In this document: positions 25,499 through 33,717 of the stretch, piece by piece
Position numbering within the stretch: the first letter of the stretch is position 1
Layout: every line of letters starts with the position of its first letter
Source of the DNA: Flavobacteriales bacterium
GTDB taxonomy: Bacteria; Bacteroidota; Bacteroidia; DT-38
Length of the DNA: 35,994 nucleotides
Reading direction: 5' to 3'
NCBI GenBank assembly: GCA_013214205.1
Contig: JABSPQ010000133.1
Span: forward strand, 1-35,994
Program-made: the position numbers and the translations under genes
Notes under the pieces: model-generated
Database searches by the model: none
The model's input: the letters and a program-made list of their open reading frames with translations, nothing else
What the model was told of the DNA's origin: nothing

Positions 25499-26617
25499 AT
25501 GATAGAAAAGTATGACGTCGTTATTCTTGGTGGGGGTCCAGCCGGTTCGGCTGCTGCCCTCACCTTGAATAATATTCAACCCGAAATTTCCATCGCCATA
25601 ATTGAAGCCAGCCATTACGAAAAATGGCGTGTTGGCGAAACCCTCGCTCCTGATGCTGGTAAGGCATTAAGAAGTTTAGGCATTTGGGATTCGTTTTTAA
25701 AAACGGACCAACTTCCAGCACTTGGCACCTGTGCCGCGTGGGAAAATTCTATTGTTAGAGACAACGAATTCATCTTTCATACCGAAGGAAAAGGTTGGCA
25801 CTTAAACCGTGTTCAGTTTGATAAGTGGATGGTAAATGAAGCCGTTAAAAAAGGCACTACTTTGCTAACCGACACCAGATATGTAAACCATGAAAAGCCC
25901 GTTGATAAAAAGAGAATAATCACTTTACAGAAAAATGGGAAACGGTTTCAAGTCGAAACAAGTTTTGTAATTGATGCCACTGGCAGGTCGTCTTCGTTTA
26001 TGAAAAATGAAAACGGGCAAAAGAAAGTTTACGATCGACTTTCTGGAAGCATCGTTTTTTTTAAAGCAAACAAAGCACCATCAAACATTAAAGCATATAC
26101 GCTGGTAGAAACAACCGAAACTGGTTGGTGGTATTCGGCATTGCTACCAAACGATCAGATTGTTGTGGCTCATATGACAGATGCAGATATTTTGAAAAAG
26201 GAAAACCTATCTGATTCAACCAGTTTTTGCAACTTGCTAAAACAATCGCTTCACACCAAACATCGAGTAGAAGAGCTAAATCCCATAGAGCCAATTAAAA
26301 TACTTAGCGCCGCATCCATGATTAGTAATTCAATTGTAGGAGATGGTTGGATAGCAATTGGAGACGCCGCTTCTACTTTCGACCCCCTCTCCTCTCAAGG
26401 AATTTTTAAAGGAATTAGGTCGGGTATGTTCGCAGCTTATGCGTTGTCGGATTCTTTAAATGGAGATCAATCTGGTTTCGACAAATACGAAAGATATATT
26501 CAAGACGAATTCAAAGAATACATAGCCACTCAAAACAAATTCTACCAAATGGTGCAACAGTGGCCTCAGTCAGAATTTTGGAACAGAAGACAAAAAGAAC
26601 TTCAACCTGTTTCATAG
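25499..26617 (+). CDS. LodB-like FAD-dependent protein (CTQ maturation)
   Basis: 372-residue flavoprotein of the tryptophan-halogenase/geranylgeranyl-reductase superfamily. FAD-binding GGGPAGSAAA (11-20), WRVGETLAPDAGKALRSLGI (43-62), the DATGRSS motif (159-165) and the second FAD motif WIAIGDAASTFDPLSSQGIF (284-303) are seen. LodB, the partner of LodA in Marinomonas, is a flavoprotein needed to build the CTQ cofactor. The presence of a LodA-like gene two genes upstream in the same operon supports that role here. It lacks the halogenase WxWxIP motif as far as I can see. Cytoplasmic, no signal peptide. Last gene of the operon. Confidence 0.88.
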   Translation: MIEKYDVVILGGGPAGSAAALTLNNIQPEISIAIIEASHYEKWRVGETLAPDAGKALRSLGIWDSFLKTDQLPALGTCAAWENSIVRDNEFIFHTEGKGWHLNRVQFDKWMVNEAVKKGTTLLTDTRYVNHEKPVDKKRIITLQKNGKRFQVETSFVIDATGRSSSFMKNENGQKKVYDRLSGSIVFFKANKAPSNIKAYTLVETTETGWWYSALLPNDQIVVAHMTDADILKKENLSDSTSFCNLLKQSLHTKHRVEELNPIEPIKILSAASMISNSIVGDGWIAIGDAASTFDPLSSQGIFKGIRSGMFAAYALSDSLNGDQSGFDKYERYIQDEFKEYIATQNKFYQMVQQWPQSEFWNRRQKELQPVS

Positions 26618-26661
26618 CTCCCCTGCTTTACCCTACCGTGTGTACGCAATTATAGAAACTC

Positions 26662-27013
26662 CCAAGATTCGTCATCCTCGAAAATGTTCCCGTACGTACG
26701 GGATTCTAAATTATTTGGGGATCTCTACGCTAGGAACGATAAGCCAAGAATCCGCTTTTCATTTTAGAGTTTCTCACTTTAAAATTCATAGCCTTGGCGA
26801 AGAAGTTTGCTTTTGTAAACATTAGAAAGTCTTAATGGCAAGCTGTAAATAGATTAAATACAACGTGGTGCTCATTAACGCCACCCAATCAATCCAAAGT
26901 ACAGCCTGCTCGGCATAGAGGCGGGTCCGCCTATGCATTCGGATAAACTGGCATTACGTAAGAGATCCCCGCGTATTTTGTAAGGACAAAATCACGAGGA
27001 TGACGAATCTTGG
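26662..27013. repeat. MITE-like element with 19-base terminal inverted repeats
   Basis: CCAAGATTCGTCATCCTCG (26662-26680) is perfectly repeated in inverse at 26995-27013. Further in, GGGGATCTCT (26717-26726) pairs with AGAGATCCCC (26961-26970). A 16-base perfect palindrome, TCCCGTACGTACGGGA (26688-26703), and an imperfect hairpin at about 26919-26937 (AGGCGG/CCGCCT) lie inside. It fills most of the 460-base gap between the lodB-like gene and the next gene. No coding frame or target duplication is evident. It may be a non-autonomous mobile element, a palindromic intergenic repeat or a bidirectional terminator. Confidence 0.75.
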
Positions 27014-27077
27014 TTTTTTTGTTTTTTAGATAAAAAAGATGTGTATACACAGTAGCTCCTTTACCGAATAAAAATTA

Positions 27078-27698
27078 TTGATTGGAAACCGTATTTCCAT
27101 TTTGCCTGAACTATCTTTAATTAAAACTAGCTTAAACCAATTGCAACAGCCTGCTAAAAAACTATTCAGCATCCCGCTTAAACTTGCGCTTGCTTGTGTA
27201 ATTACCGGAATAATGTTAAAGGTTATGCATTGGCCTTTTGCAGGTTGGTTAATCATTACTGGCTTTGGTACCGTTGCCTTGTTGTACCCAATTAGATTTT
27301 GGAAAAAAGAGAATAAAAGATGGATTGATTTTGCCCGATTGGGATTTGCAGTTAGCTGGGCTATTAATGGCATCTTTACTTTAAACCATTTCCCCTATAG
27401 TTGGCCAATTCAATTTATTGCAGGCATACTTTCCTTAATCTGGTTGTTATCCGAAGGCGTTAATTTCCTTTTAAAAGAAGAAAACACAAAACCAAGCGTT
27501 AATTCCAAATGGGCCTTGGAAACAACATTAATAATTTTTGCATGTATTGTCACAGTATTAGGAGCTTTGTTTAAAATTCAGCATTGGCCTTATGCAGATG
27601 CATTATTAATTGCAGGGCTTGTTCTCGGTGTGTGTTGGATGCTTAAAGATCTTTTTATTAAAAATGAATTAGATAACAACGATTTAGATAATGAGTAA
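27078..27698 (+). CDS. Membrane protein with GldL-type HWP repeats
   Basis: 206 residues with about six membrane spans. Three repeats share the pattern Lys/Leu-x-x-His-Trp/Phe-Pro-Phe/Tyr followed by a hydrophobic helix: MLKVMHWPFAGWLIITGFG (about 46-64), FTLNHFPYSWPIQFIAG (100-116) and LFKIQHWPYADALLIAGLVL (164-183). The same turn (FKIxHWPGA) marks the first helices of GldL, the proton-driven T9SS motor protein, so this is a distant relative or shares its fold. The start is uncertain: TTG at 27078 has no clear ribosome-binding site, and the conserved region begins near residue 30. Its end overlaps the next gene by eight bases, so both are coupled. Confidence 0.7.
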   Translation: MIGNRISILPELSLIKTSLNQLQQPAKKLFSIPLKLALACVITGIMLKVMHWPFAGWLIITGFGTVALLYPIRFWKKENKRWIDFARLGFAVSWAINGIFTLNHFPYSWPIQFIAGILSLIWLLSEGVNFLLKEENTKPSVNSKWALETTLIIFACIVTVLGALFKIQHWPYADALLIAGLVLGVCWMLKDLFIKNELDNNDLDNE

Positions 27699-28428
27699 AA
27701 ATTGGATTTATATATTGCTTGTGTCTCTTTTTGCAATTGGTTGCGGAGAATCTGAAATGCATTTTGCCGAACCTCAACCAAGTTTTGCTAAAACGCTAAA
27801 CGAATTCCCGACGAGCCTACAAGGAGATTATGCGCTCGAATCCGATTCTCAAATGGTTGGGTCTTTCACTCGGAGATATCCGAACAGAGTGGATACTGCA
27901 ACTGTAATTAATGCAGAAAATCACATTACCATTTCCTCCAATTCAATATTCAACTACGTTAAAGGATCAATTGGGATTGACTTTAAACTTTTAGATTCGA
28001 CTGATAGAGCAGAGTTCGAAAACGAAAAATCCATCGACGAAATGATAAACATGTATTACAAGCGTCCGAATTTTGATTTTATACTTACTTCAATGGTAGA
28101 TTCCATTGTTACATATGACGTATCTATTATAGATACCATGTTTTATGTTTCAGACATAAACATCATTAAAAAATACAAGGAAAACATCTACTTAAACATG
28201 TCAACTGGCGATACAACTTGGTTTGTGATCCAAATTAAAAGTAGCGACCCAAACACAATATCCTATAATTCTACTTCGGACGAAGACGAAACCGTGCTAG
28301 AACGAATTATGGAATTAAACAACGAACCATTCGATAAATCAAGCGCCTCTCCTTCTAAAAAGTCAATGAAGAAATTTATAAAAATGGGTGGATGGGAAAG
28401 TGAAATAGAATTAAAAAAAATCAATTGA
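27691..28428 (+). CDS. Lipoprotein of unknown function
   Basis: 245 residues. The N-terminal signal ends in a lipobox (LFAIGC, C18 lipidated), and the mature part starts GESEMHFAEPQPSFAKTLNE. The first ordered region, FPTSLQGDYALESDS, is a pattern seen in Bacteroidota lipoproteins that begin a small beta domain. The rest contains repeated strands with TISSNSIFNY, DSIVTYDVSIIDTMFYVSDI and a basic C-terminus. No catalytic motif recognised. It is co-translated with the GldL-like membrane protein by an eight-base overlap, so the two probably act in the same envelope process. Confidence 0.75.
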   Translation: MSKNWIYILLVSLFAIGCGESEMHFAEPQPSFAKTLNEFPTSLQGDYALESDSQMVGSFTRRYPNRVDTATVINAENHITISSNSIFNYVKGSIGIDFKLLDSTDRAEFENEKSIDEMINMYYKRPNFDFILTSMVDSIVTYDVSIIDTMFYVSDINIIKKYKENIYLNMSTGDTTWFVIQIKSSDPNTISYNSTSDEDETVLERIMELNNEPFDKSSASPSKKSMKKFIKMGGWESEIELKKIN

Positions 28429-28497
28429 TTTGATGACGCTTTAAACTAAAAGTTGAAATAAAGACGAATGCAGCGGGGTAATGCTATCGCATTAGTC

Positions 28498-28656
28498 CTT
28501 CAAGGGGAGCTGTCCAAACGTAAAGTACGTTTTGCAACATTATTGCGAATGAGCAATACCTACGGACTGAGGGGTCTGAAGAAAATAATTAAAGAGATTT
28601 TAATTACCACTTCTTGACCCCTCTGTCTTGCGTACGCAAGACAGCTCCCCTTGAAG
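28498..28656. repeat. Long palindromic intergenic repeat
   Basis: CTTCAAGGGGAGCTGTC (28498-28514) is repeated in perfect inverse at 28640-28656, and GAGGGGTC (28569-28576) pairs with GACCCCTC (28616-28623) inside. A 22-base perfect palindrome spans 28623-28644. The element lies in the 412-base gap between the lipoprotein and thrC. It holds no gene. The arrangement resembles the dispersed palindromic repeats of Bacteroidota genomes. Confidence 0.8.
28535..28560. repeat. Small hairpin repeat, copy 1
   Basis: A 26-base unit containing the stem ATTGC/GCAAT around GAATGA. It matches the unit at 28740-28765 at 22 of 26 positions. Confidence 0.7.
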
Positions 28657-28739
28657 TGGGAGCCGCCCCCTAAATTCAAACCTTAATCTCTATGTGAAAT
28701 AAAAAGTTTCGTGAATCATTTCTATTTCTATCATACTGT

Positions 28740-28765
28740 CAACATTATTACGAACTAGTAATACC
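28740..28765. repeat. Small hairpin repeat, copy 2
   Basis: A 26-base unit with stem ATTAC/GTAAT around GAACTA. Compared with copy 1 a G-C pair has become an A-T pair, keeping the stem. Lies just outside the long palindromic repeat and ahead of the thr terminator. Confidence 0.7.
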
Positions 28766-28789
28766 CTAACATTTACAAAAATGACAAAC

Positions 28790-28818
28790 AAAAAAAGGGG
28801 TAGCAAACACCACCCCTT
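28790..28818 (-). terminator. Rho-independent terminator of the thr operon
   Basis: On the minus strand AAGGGGT (28818-28812) pairs with ACCCCTT (28801-28795), followed by a run of T (28796-28790). It lies 22 bases after the thrC stop. Confidence 0.88.
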
Positions 28819-28840
28819 AATTCAATAAAATGTAAACTTC

Positions 28841-30139
28841 CTATCTCAACAAGAAAGCTTTAAAGTCTGCGTAATTAGTTGACAGAACCGTAGAAACTTT
28901 TTCCTTGTCCATTACATCCTTTAAAGGCTGTGGAATGTCAATTTTAGTATCTAGTGTCTCTTCAACCACATCTAAAAACTTAGCTGGATGAGCAGTTTCA
29001 AAGAAGATTCCAACCTTATCGTCATCTCCCAAGTAATCTCTTAATCCCATATAACCAATAGCACCATGAGGATCTAAAACGTATGAAGTTCTTGCATACA
29101 CTTCTCTCATCACCTCTCTTGTTTGCTCGTCGGTATAGCTACAACCTGTAATGTCTTTAGAGATTGCTTCATGCGAACCATCATACAAGTCCATCATTCG
29201 CTTAAAGTTACTTGGGTCGCCAACATCCATTGCATTAGAAATGGTTTCCGAAGAAGGCCGTGCATTATAAACTCCCGTTTCTAAATACTGAGGCACCATA
29301 TCGTTGATGTTAGTTGCAGCAACTAATTTATCAATTGGTAAACCTGTTCTTTTAGCCATCAAACCCGCTGTAATGTGTCCGAAGTTTCCGCTACAAATAG
29401 AAAATACCACGCCCTTAGCTCTGTCTTCTTTGCTTAATTGTCCGTAGGCATAATAGTAATAAAACGACTGAGGAATCAATCTTGCAATGTTGATAGAATT
29501 AGAAGAGGACAAATTAATTTTATCTGTAATCTCTTTATCCAAAAACGCTTCTTTAACCAAACGCTGACAATCATCAAATGTGCCTTCAATTTCAACCGCT
29601 TCTATGTTGCCACCAAAAGTTGTTAATTGCTTTTCTTGAATGTCGCTTACCTTACCTTTTGGATAAAGGATAGTAACGCTAATATTGGGTACGTTAAAGA
29701 AACCACTTGCAACAGCACCACCTGTATCACCAGATGTGGCAACTAAAATTCGAATTTCTCTATCGTCGTCTTTCAAGAAATACCCCATTAATCTAGAAGT
29801 AAACCTTGCTCCTACATCTTTAAAAGCCAATGTTGGGCCATGAAACAATTCTAATGTATTTAGATTTTTCTCAACGTTAACAACGGGAATCTCAAACGAC
29901 ATTACATCGTCTACCAATGCCTTTAGCTCATTGTCTGGAATTTCGCCATCAACATAAAGTTTAGAAACTTCGAAAGCGATTTCTTGCAACGAAAGATTGC
30001 CAAGATTATCGAAAAAAGACTGTGGTAATTTGCCAATCGTTTCGGGCATATATAAACCTTTGTCGTCTGCCAAACCTTTTAAAACGGCTTCTTTAAGGCT
30101 AGTTTCGTCAACTTCCCTATTGGTACTATAATACTTCAT
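28841..30139 (-). CDS. thrC: Threonine synthase
   Basis: 432 residues, PLP enzyme making threonine from O-phosphohomoserine. The PLP lysine is K107 in FHGPTLAFKDVGARF. Other family segments: MKYYSTNREVDETSLKEAVL and GLADDKGLYMPE at the start, VATSGDTGGAVASGFFNVPN (phosphate-binding loop), YPKGKVSDIQEKQLTTFGGN, SSNSINIARLIPQSFYYYYA and CSGNFGHITAGLMAKRTGLP. Length fits the bacterial form. Last gene of a minus-strand thrA-thrB-thrC operon, 11 bases after thrB. Confidence 0.97.
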   Translation of the reverse strand: MKYYSTNREVDETSLKEAVLKGLADDKGLYMPETIGKLPQSFFDNLGNLSLQEIAFEVSKLYVDGEIPDNELKALVDDVMSFEIPVVNVEKNLNTLELFHGPTLAFKDVGARFTSRLMGYFLKDDDREIRILVATSGDTGGAVASGFFNVPNISVTILYPKGKVSDIQEKQLTTFGGNIEAVEIEGTFDDCQRLVKEAFLDKEITDKINLSSSNSINIARLIPQSFYYYYAYGQLSKEDRAKGVVFSICSGNFGHITAGLMAKRTGLPIDKLVAATNINDMVPQYLETGVYNARPSSETISNAMDVGDPSNFKRMMDLYDGSHEAISKDITGCSYTDEQTREVMREVYARTSYVLDPHGAIGYMGLRDYLGDDDKVGIFFETAHPAKFLDVVEETLDTKIDIPQPLKDVMDKEKVSTVLSTNYADFKAFLLR

Positions 30140-30150
30140 TGCTTGTTTTT

Positions 30151-31080
30151 TTAATCTAATACTCTTGGTCCGTCGGCGTTTACTTTAGAAACGTAACCAT
30201 CCGTGTCTAAACCACCTTTACCGAACTCCACTTTCATTGCTTCCATCACCCTAACCGCAACATCATAATCGTTGGTTAATGCAAAAATTGAAGGGCCTGC
30301 ACCAGAAATACTACAACCCAAAGCGCCATTTTCCAGTGCCGCAGATTTTACCTCATCAAATCCAGGAATCAATTTTTTCCTATATGGTTCAGCCAATACA
30401 TCAACCAAGCAATCTCTAATTAATTCGTAGTCAGAATTAATTAAACCTGCAACCAAACCAGCAAGATTCGCTGATTGTTCAGTTGCTTGATGCATGGTAT
30501 AACTTGGAGGTAAAGCTTGTCTAGAATCCGCTGTATTCAATTTCATGTGCGGATAAACAACCACACAAACCAAATCGTCTGGAGGAGTAATTTTAATTAC
30601 CCTTAAAGGAACATAAGACGTAGTCAATACAATTCCGCCCAACAAAGCAGGTCCAACGTTATCGTTGTGAATTGCCTTAGATGCAACCTGCTCTCCTTCC
30701 AAGGCTGCAGGCAACAGTTCTTCGTCGGCAAGCGGACTTCCCATTAATTTGTTAGCCGCAAAAACACTTGCCACAGCACTAGCAGCGCTAGACCCCATGC
30801 CTCCGCCTGGATTAACTTTCTCTAAAATATCTATCTCAAAGCCTTGGTCAGACTCAATCGTTTTTAAATAAGCCATCAAAGAAACTCCTGCAGTATTTTC
30901 GGCAGGATTGGTAGGCAAATTATATTGCGGCAGCGTATTTTTTATTACAATTCCGGGAGTAGTCGTTTTACGAACTACCACAACGTCTCCAGGCTCATCA
31001 ATAGCCATTCCTAGTACATCAAAACCAGATGCTACATTGGCAATAGTTGCCGGAATATATACTTTAATACTATCGCTCAA
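30151..31080 (-). CDS. thrB: Homoserine kinase
   Basis: 309-residue GHMP-family kinase that phosphorylates homoserine. N-terminus IKVYIPATIANVASGFDVLG, ATP-binding VNPGGGMGSSAASAVASV (about 89-106), the GGIVLTTSYVPLRV strand, LAGLVAGLINSDYELI and the C-terminal GCSISGAGPSIFALTN (motif 3) are present. It supplies O-phosphohomoserine to ThrC, encoded next to it, and lies three bases after thrA, so the three proteins are made together. Cytoplasmic. Confidence 0.97.
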   Translation of the reverse strand: MSDSIKVYIPATIANVASGFDVLGMAIDEPGDVVVVRKTTTPGIVIKNTLPQYNLPTNPAENTAGVSLMAYLKTIESDQGFEIDILEKVNPGGGMGSSAASAVASVFAANKLMGSPLADEELLPAALEGEQVASKAIHNDNVGPALLGGIVLTTSYVPLRVIKITPPDDLVCVVVYPHMKLNTADSRQALPPSYTMHQATEQSANLAGLVAGLINSDYELIRDCLVDVLAEPYRKKLIPGFDEVKSAALENGALGCSISGAGPSIFALTNDYDVAVRVMEAMKVEFGKGGLDTDGYVSKVNADGPRVLD

Positions 31081-31083
31081 AAT

Positions 31084-33534
31084 CTATAGATTAGCAATTT
31101 TAATAATTTCTGCAAACACACCAGCAGCCGTTACTTCTGCTCCTGCTCCTGCTCCTTGAATAATTAATGGTTGAGCTTTGTAACGTTCCGTTGTAAACAA
31201 CACAATGTTATCGCTCCCTGCAATATTATAAAAAGGATGCTCTGGACCAAACTCACCCAAACCAATTTTAGCTTTTCCTTTAGAGTACTGGGCAAAATAC
31301 TTTTGACGTTTGCCTTTCTTTTCAGTCTTTAACCTTTCATCTTCAAAATGGTTGTCGTATTTCTTAAGCACTTTCCAGAAGTCATTTAGCGTTTTTGCTT
31401 TTACGGCTTCTTTTGGTAAAAAGTTAGAGATTTCAATGTCTTTCAATTCCATCTTTAAACCTAGCTCTCTACAAAGAATTAAAATCTTTCTGCTAACATC
31501 TACCCCAGTTAAATCAATTCTTGGATCTGGCTCAGAATAACCCATTTCCTGTGCTTCTTTAACAACATCGTGCATTTTGTAATCTTTAGACAATGTGTTG
31601 AAAACGAAGTTTAATGTACCTGATAAAATAGCTTCTATCTTAATGATTTTATCACCACTCTTAACCAGATCATTCATTGTTTGAATAATTGGCAATGCAG
31701 CACCTACGTTGGTTTCATACAAGAAACGAACACCACGTTTAGCAGCAATTTTTTTCAAGTCATCGTAGATCTCATATGCACTAGAACAAGCTACCTTGTT
31801 TGCCGCAACAATAGAAATACTAGCATCTAATATTTGATGGTACCATTTAGGAACATCCGCGTTAGCTGTACAATCAATAAAAATTGAATTGCGAATATTG
31901 AATTCTTTCATTTTTTCAACAAACACATCCATATCCGTTTTAGTTTTAGAAGCCTTCAGTTTGGCATCCCACTTATCTAAATCAATGCCATCTGCATTCA
32001 AAACCATTTTACGGCTATTGGCCACACCAATTAAATTAATGCTGATTCCGTGATTTTTTTCTAAGAATGCGTTCTGTAATCGAATTTGCTCTAACAACGT
32101 TTTTCCAATCGTACCTACTCCAACTAAATAAAGATTAACGGTGATGGATGGTGATAAGAAAAAGTTTTCGTGAATTACATTCAATGCTTTAATTAAGTGT
32201 TTACTCTGAATTACAGCCGAAATATTTCTCTCTGAAGACCCCTGAGCAATCGCTCTAACATTAATGCCATTTTTACCCATAGAAGCAAAAAGATTACCAG
32301 AAACACCAGGAATGTTTCGCATATTCTCTCCAACTACAGTTACAATTGAAAGGTTCGATTCTAAAATCACCTTATCAATTAAGCCGGATGCAATCTCTTC
32401 TCTTAATCCTTCTTCTATTGCATCTTTTGCCGATTTAGCATCTTTTGTACTAACTGTAAGTGTTATTAAGTTTTCGGGCGACGCTTGAGAAATTAAAGTA
32501 ATTGGAATATCTCTACTCGCTAAAGCTCCAAACACTTTACTTAAAAACCCTCTGAGGTTAGCAATACCAATTCCGTTTATACTAATAATAGAAACATCAT
32601 CAATTGAAGAGATTCCTTTTACAAACCTGTTTTGTGTCGCAATGTTTCCAATTAAAGTTCCTCTGCCATCAGGATTAAAAGTGTTCTTTACCCAAATAGG
32701 TAAATTCTTTTTCATTACCGGAAGAATGGTAGCTGGAAAAACCACTTTAGCACCAAAGTGCGAAAGTTCCATAGCCTCAGCATAGGTCATTTCCTTAATA
32801 GTAAAAGCATCTGCCACCTTTCGTGGGTCAGCTGTCATCATACCATCTACATCCGTCCAAATTTGTAATTCGGCCGCATCAATTGCCGCAGCAATAATAG
32901 AAGCAGTTAAATCGGAACCGCCACGTCCAAGAGTAGTAGTTTCATTGTCGTCTGTACTTGAAATAAACCCGGTTACAATCTGAAGGTTTTTATTCGACTT
33001 AAAATACGCCTTTACAAGTTTATTTGTTTTAGGATAGTTTACAACTGCGTCGCCAAATGTATTGTCTGTCTTAATAATTCTTCCCGCATTCAAATAATCT
33101 GTTGAAACCCCTGCGCTAATAAAACTCTCGCATACAATGTTGGCAGAAAGACGTTCACCAAAGCTTAAAACAAAATCTTTTGATTTAAGCGTTAATTCTT
33201 TTGTTAAAAATACTCCGTAAAGTACTTTCTCTAATCTGGAGATTTGAAGGGTAACTCTTTCAACAACTCTTTTCTTAGTTTTTCCTTTTATTAAATTCTC
33301 AATAGCATCAAGGTGTCTTGCTTTTAATTTCTCTAAAATCTCAACGTAACTCTCATCTCCTTGAGAAGCCAAAGTAGCTGCACCAATCAATTGATCTGTT
33401 AAGCCACCAAATGCTGAAACGACTACGGCAACAGTGCCTTTTCTGTTAGCAACAATATCATGAATCTTCTTGATATTCTCTGGAGTGCCTACCGATGTTC
33501 CTCCAAATTTCAATACTAATGTTTTCTTTGCCAT
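31084..33534 (-). CDS. thrA: Bifunctional aspartokinase / homoserine dehydrogenase
   Basis: 816 residues. The aspartokinase half (about 1-285) starts VLKFGGTSVGTPENIKKIHD and has FGERLSANIVCESF, TTLGRGGSDLTASIIAAAID and IWTDVDGMMTADPRKVADAF. Two ACT regions (about 310-455) follow, with SIISINGIGIANLRGFLSKV and VVGENMRNIPGVSGNLFASM, sites of threonine feedback. The dehydrogenase half (about 465-816) has the NAD(P) motif VGVGTIGKTLLEQI, the catalytic-domain segment VAANKVACSSAYEIYDDLKK, YETNVGAALPIIQTMNDLVK, and FVFNTLSKDY. It catalyses the first and third steps from aspartate to threonine and methionine. No leader peptide rich in Thr codons was seen in the 180 bases upstream. Confidence 0.97.
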   Translation of the reverse strand: MAKKTLVLKFGGTSVGTPENIKKIHDIVANRKGTVAVVVSAFGGLTDQLIGAATLASQGDESYVEILEKLKARHLDAIENLIKGKTKKRVVERVTLQISRLEKVLYGVFLTKELTLKSKDFVLSFGERLSANIVCESFISAGVSTDYLNAGRIIKTDNTFGDAVVNYPKTNKLVKAYFKSNKNLQIVTGFISSTDDNETTTLGRGGSDLTASIIAAAIDAAELQIWTDVDGMMTADPRKVADAFTIKEMTYAEAMELSHFGAKVVFPATILPVMKKNLPIWVKNTFNPDGRGTLIGNIATQNRFVKGISSIDDVSIISINGIGIANLRGFLSKVFGALASRDIPITLISQASPENLITLTVSTKDAKSAKDAIEEGLREEIASGLIDKVILESNLSIVTVVGENMRNIPGVSGNLFASMGKNGINVRAIAQGSSERNISAVIQSKHLIKALNVIHENFFLSPSITVNLYLVGVGTIGKTLLEQIRLQNAFLEKNHGISINLIGVANSRKMVLNADGIDLDKWDAKLKASKTKTDMDVFVEKMKEFNIRNSIFIDCTANADVPKWYHQILDASISIVAANKVACSSAYEIYDDLKKIAAKRGVRFLYETNVGAALPIIQTMNDLVKSGDKIIKIEAILSGTLNFVFNTLSKDYKMHDVVKEAQEMGYSEPDPRIDLTGVDVSRKILILCRELGLKMELKDIEISNFLPKEAVKAKTLNDFWKVLKKYDNHFEDERLKTEKKGKRQKYFAQYSKGKAKIGLGEFGPEHPFYNIAGSDNIVLFTTERYKAQPLIIQGAGAGAEVTAAGVFAEIIKIANL

Positions 33535-33579
33535 AATTTGACTACTATATTATAATGCTTGTTTTAATTAAAAAGTTCG

Positions 33580-33587
33580 CAAATTTA
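33580..33587 (-). promoter_or_regulatory. -7 box of the thr operon
   Basis: Minus-strand TAAATTTG matches TAnnTTTG, 45 bases ahead of the thrA start. The nearest TTG upstream is too close (11 bases) to be a standard -33 box. Confidence 0.4.
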
Positions 33588-33717
33588 ATCATACAGTTCA
33601 ATTGTTCTGATGTTTTTTACTGGTTTTTTTATCTAAAAAATCTAGCACTAATTATTTACCTTTAAACTTTCGGCATTTAGCTGATATCAAACGTAACAAC
33701 TTTGCTTTTTTACAAGA

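Noticed and set aside
33535-33717. Threonine attenuator or leader peptide ahead of thrA
   Set aside because: No short frame rich in Thr or Ile codons and no paired terminator hairpin could be found there.
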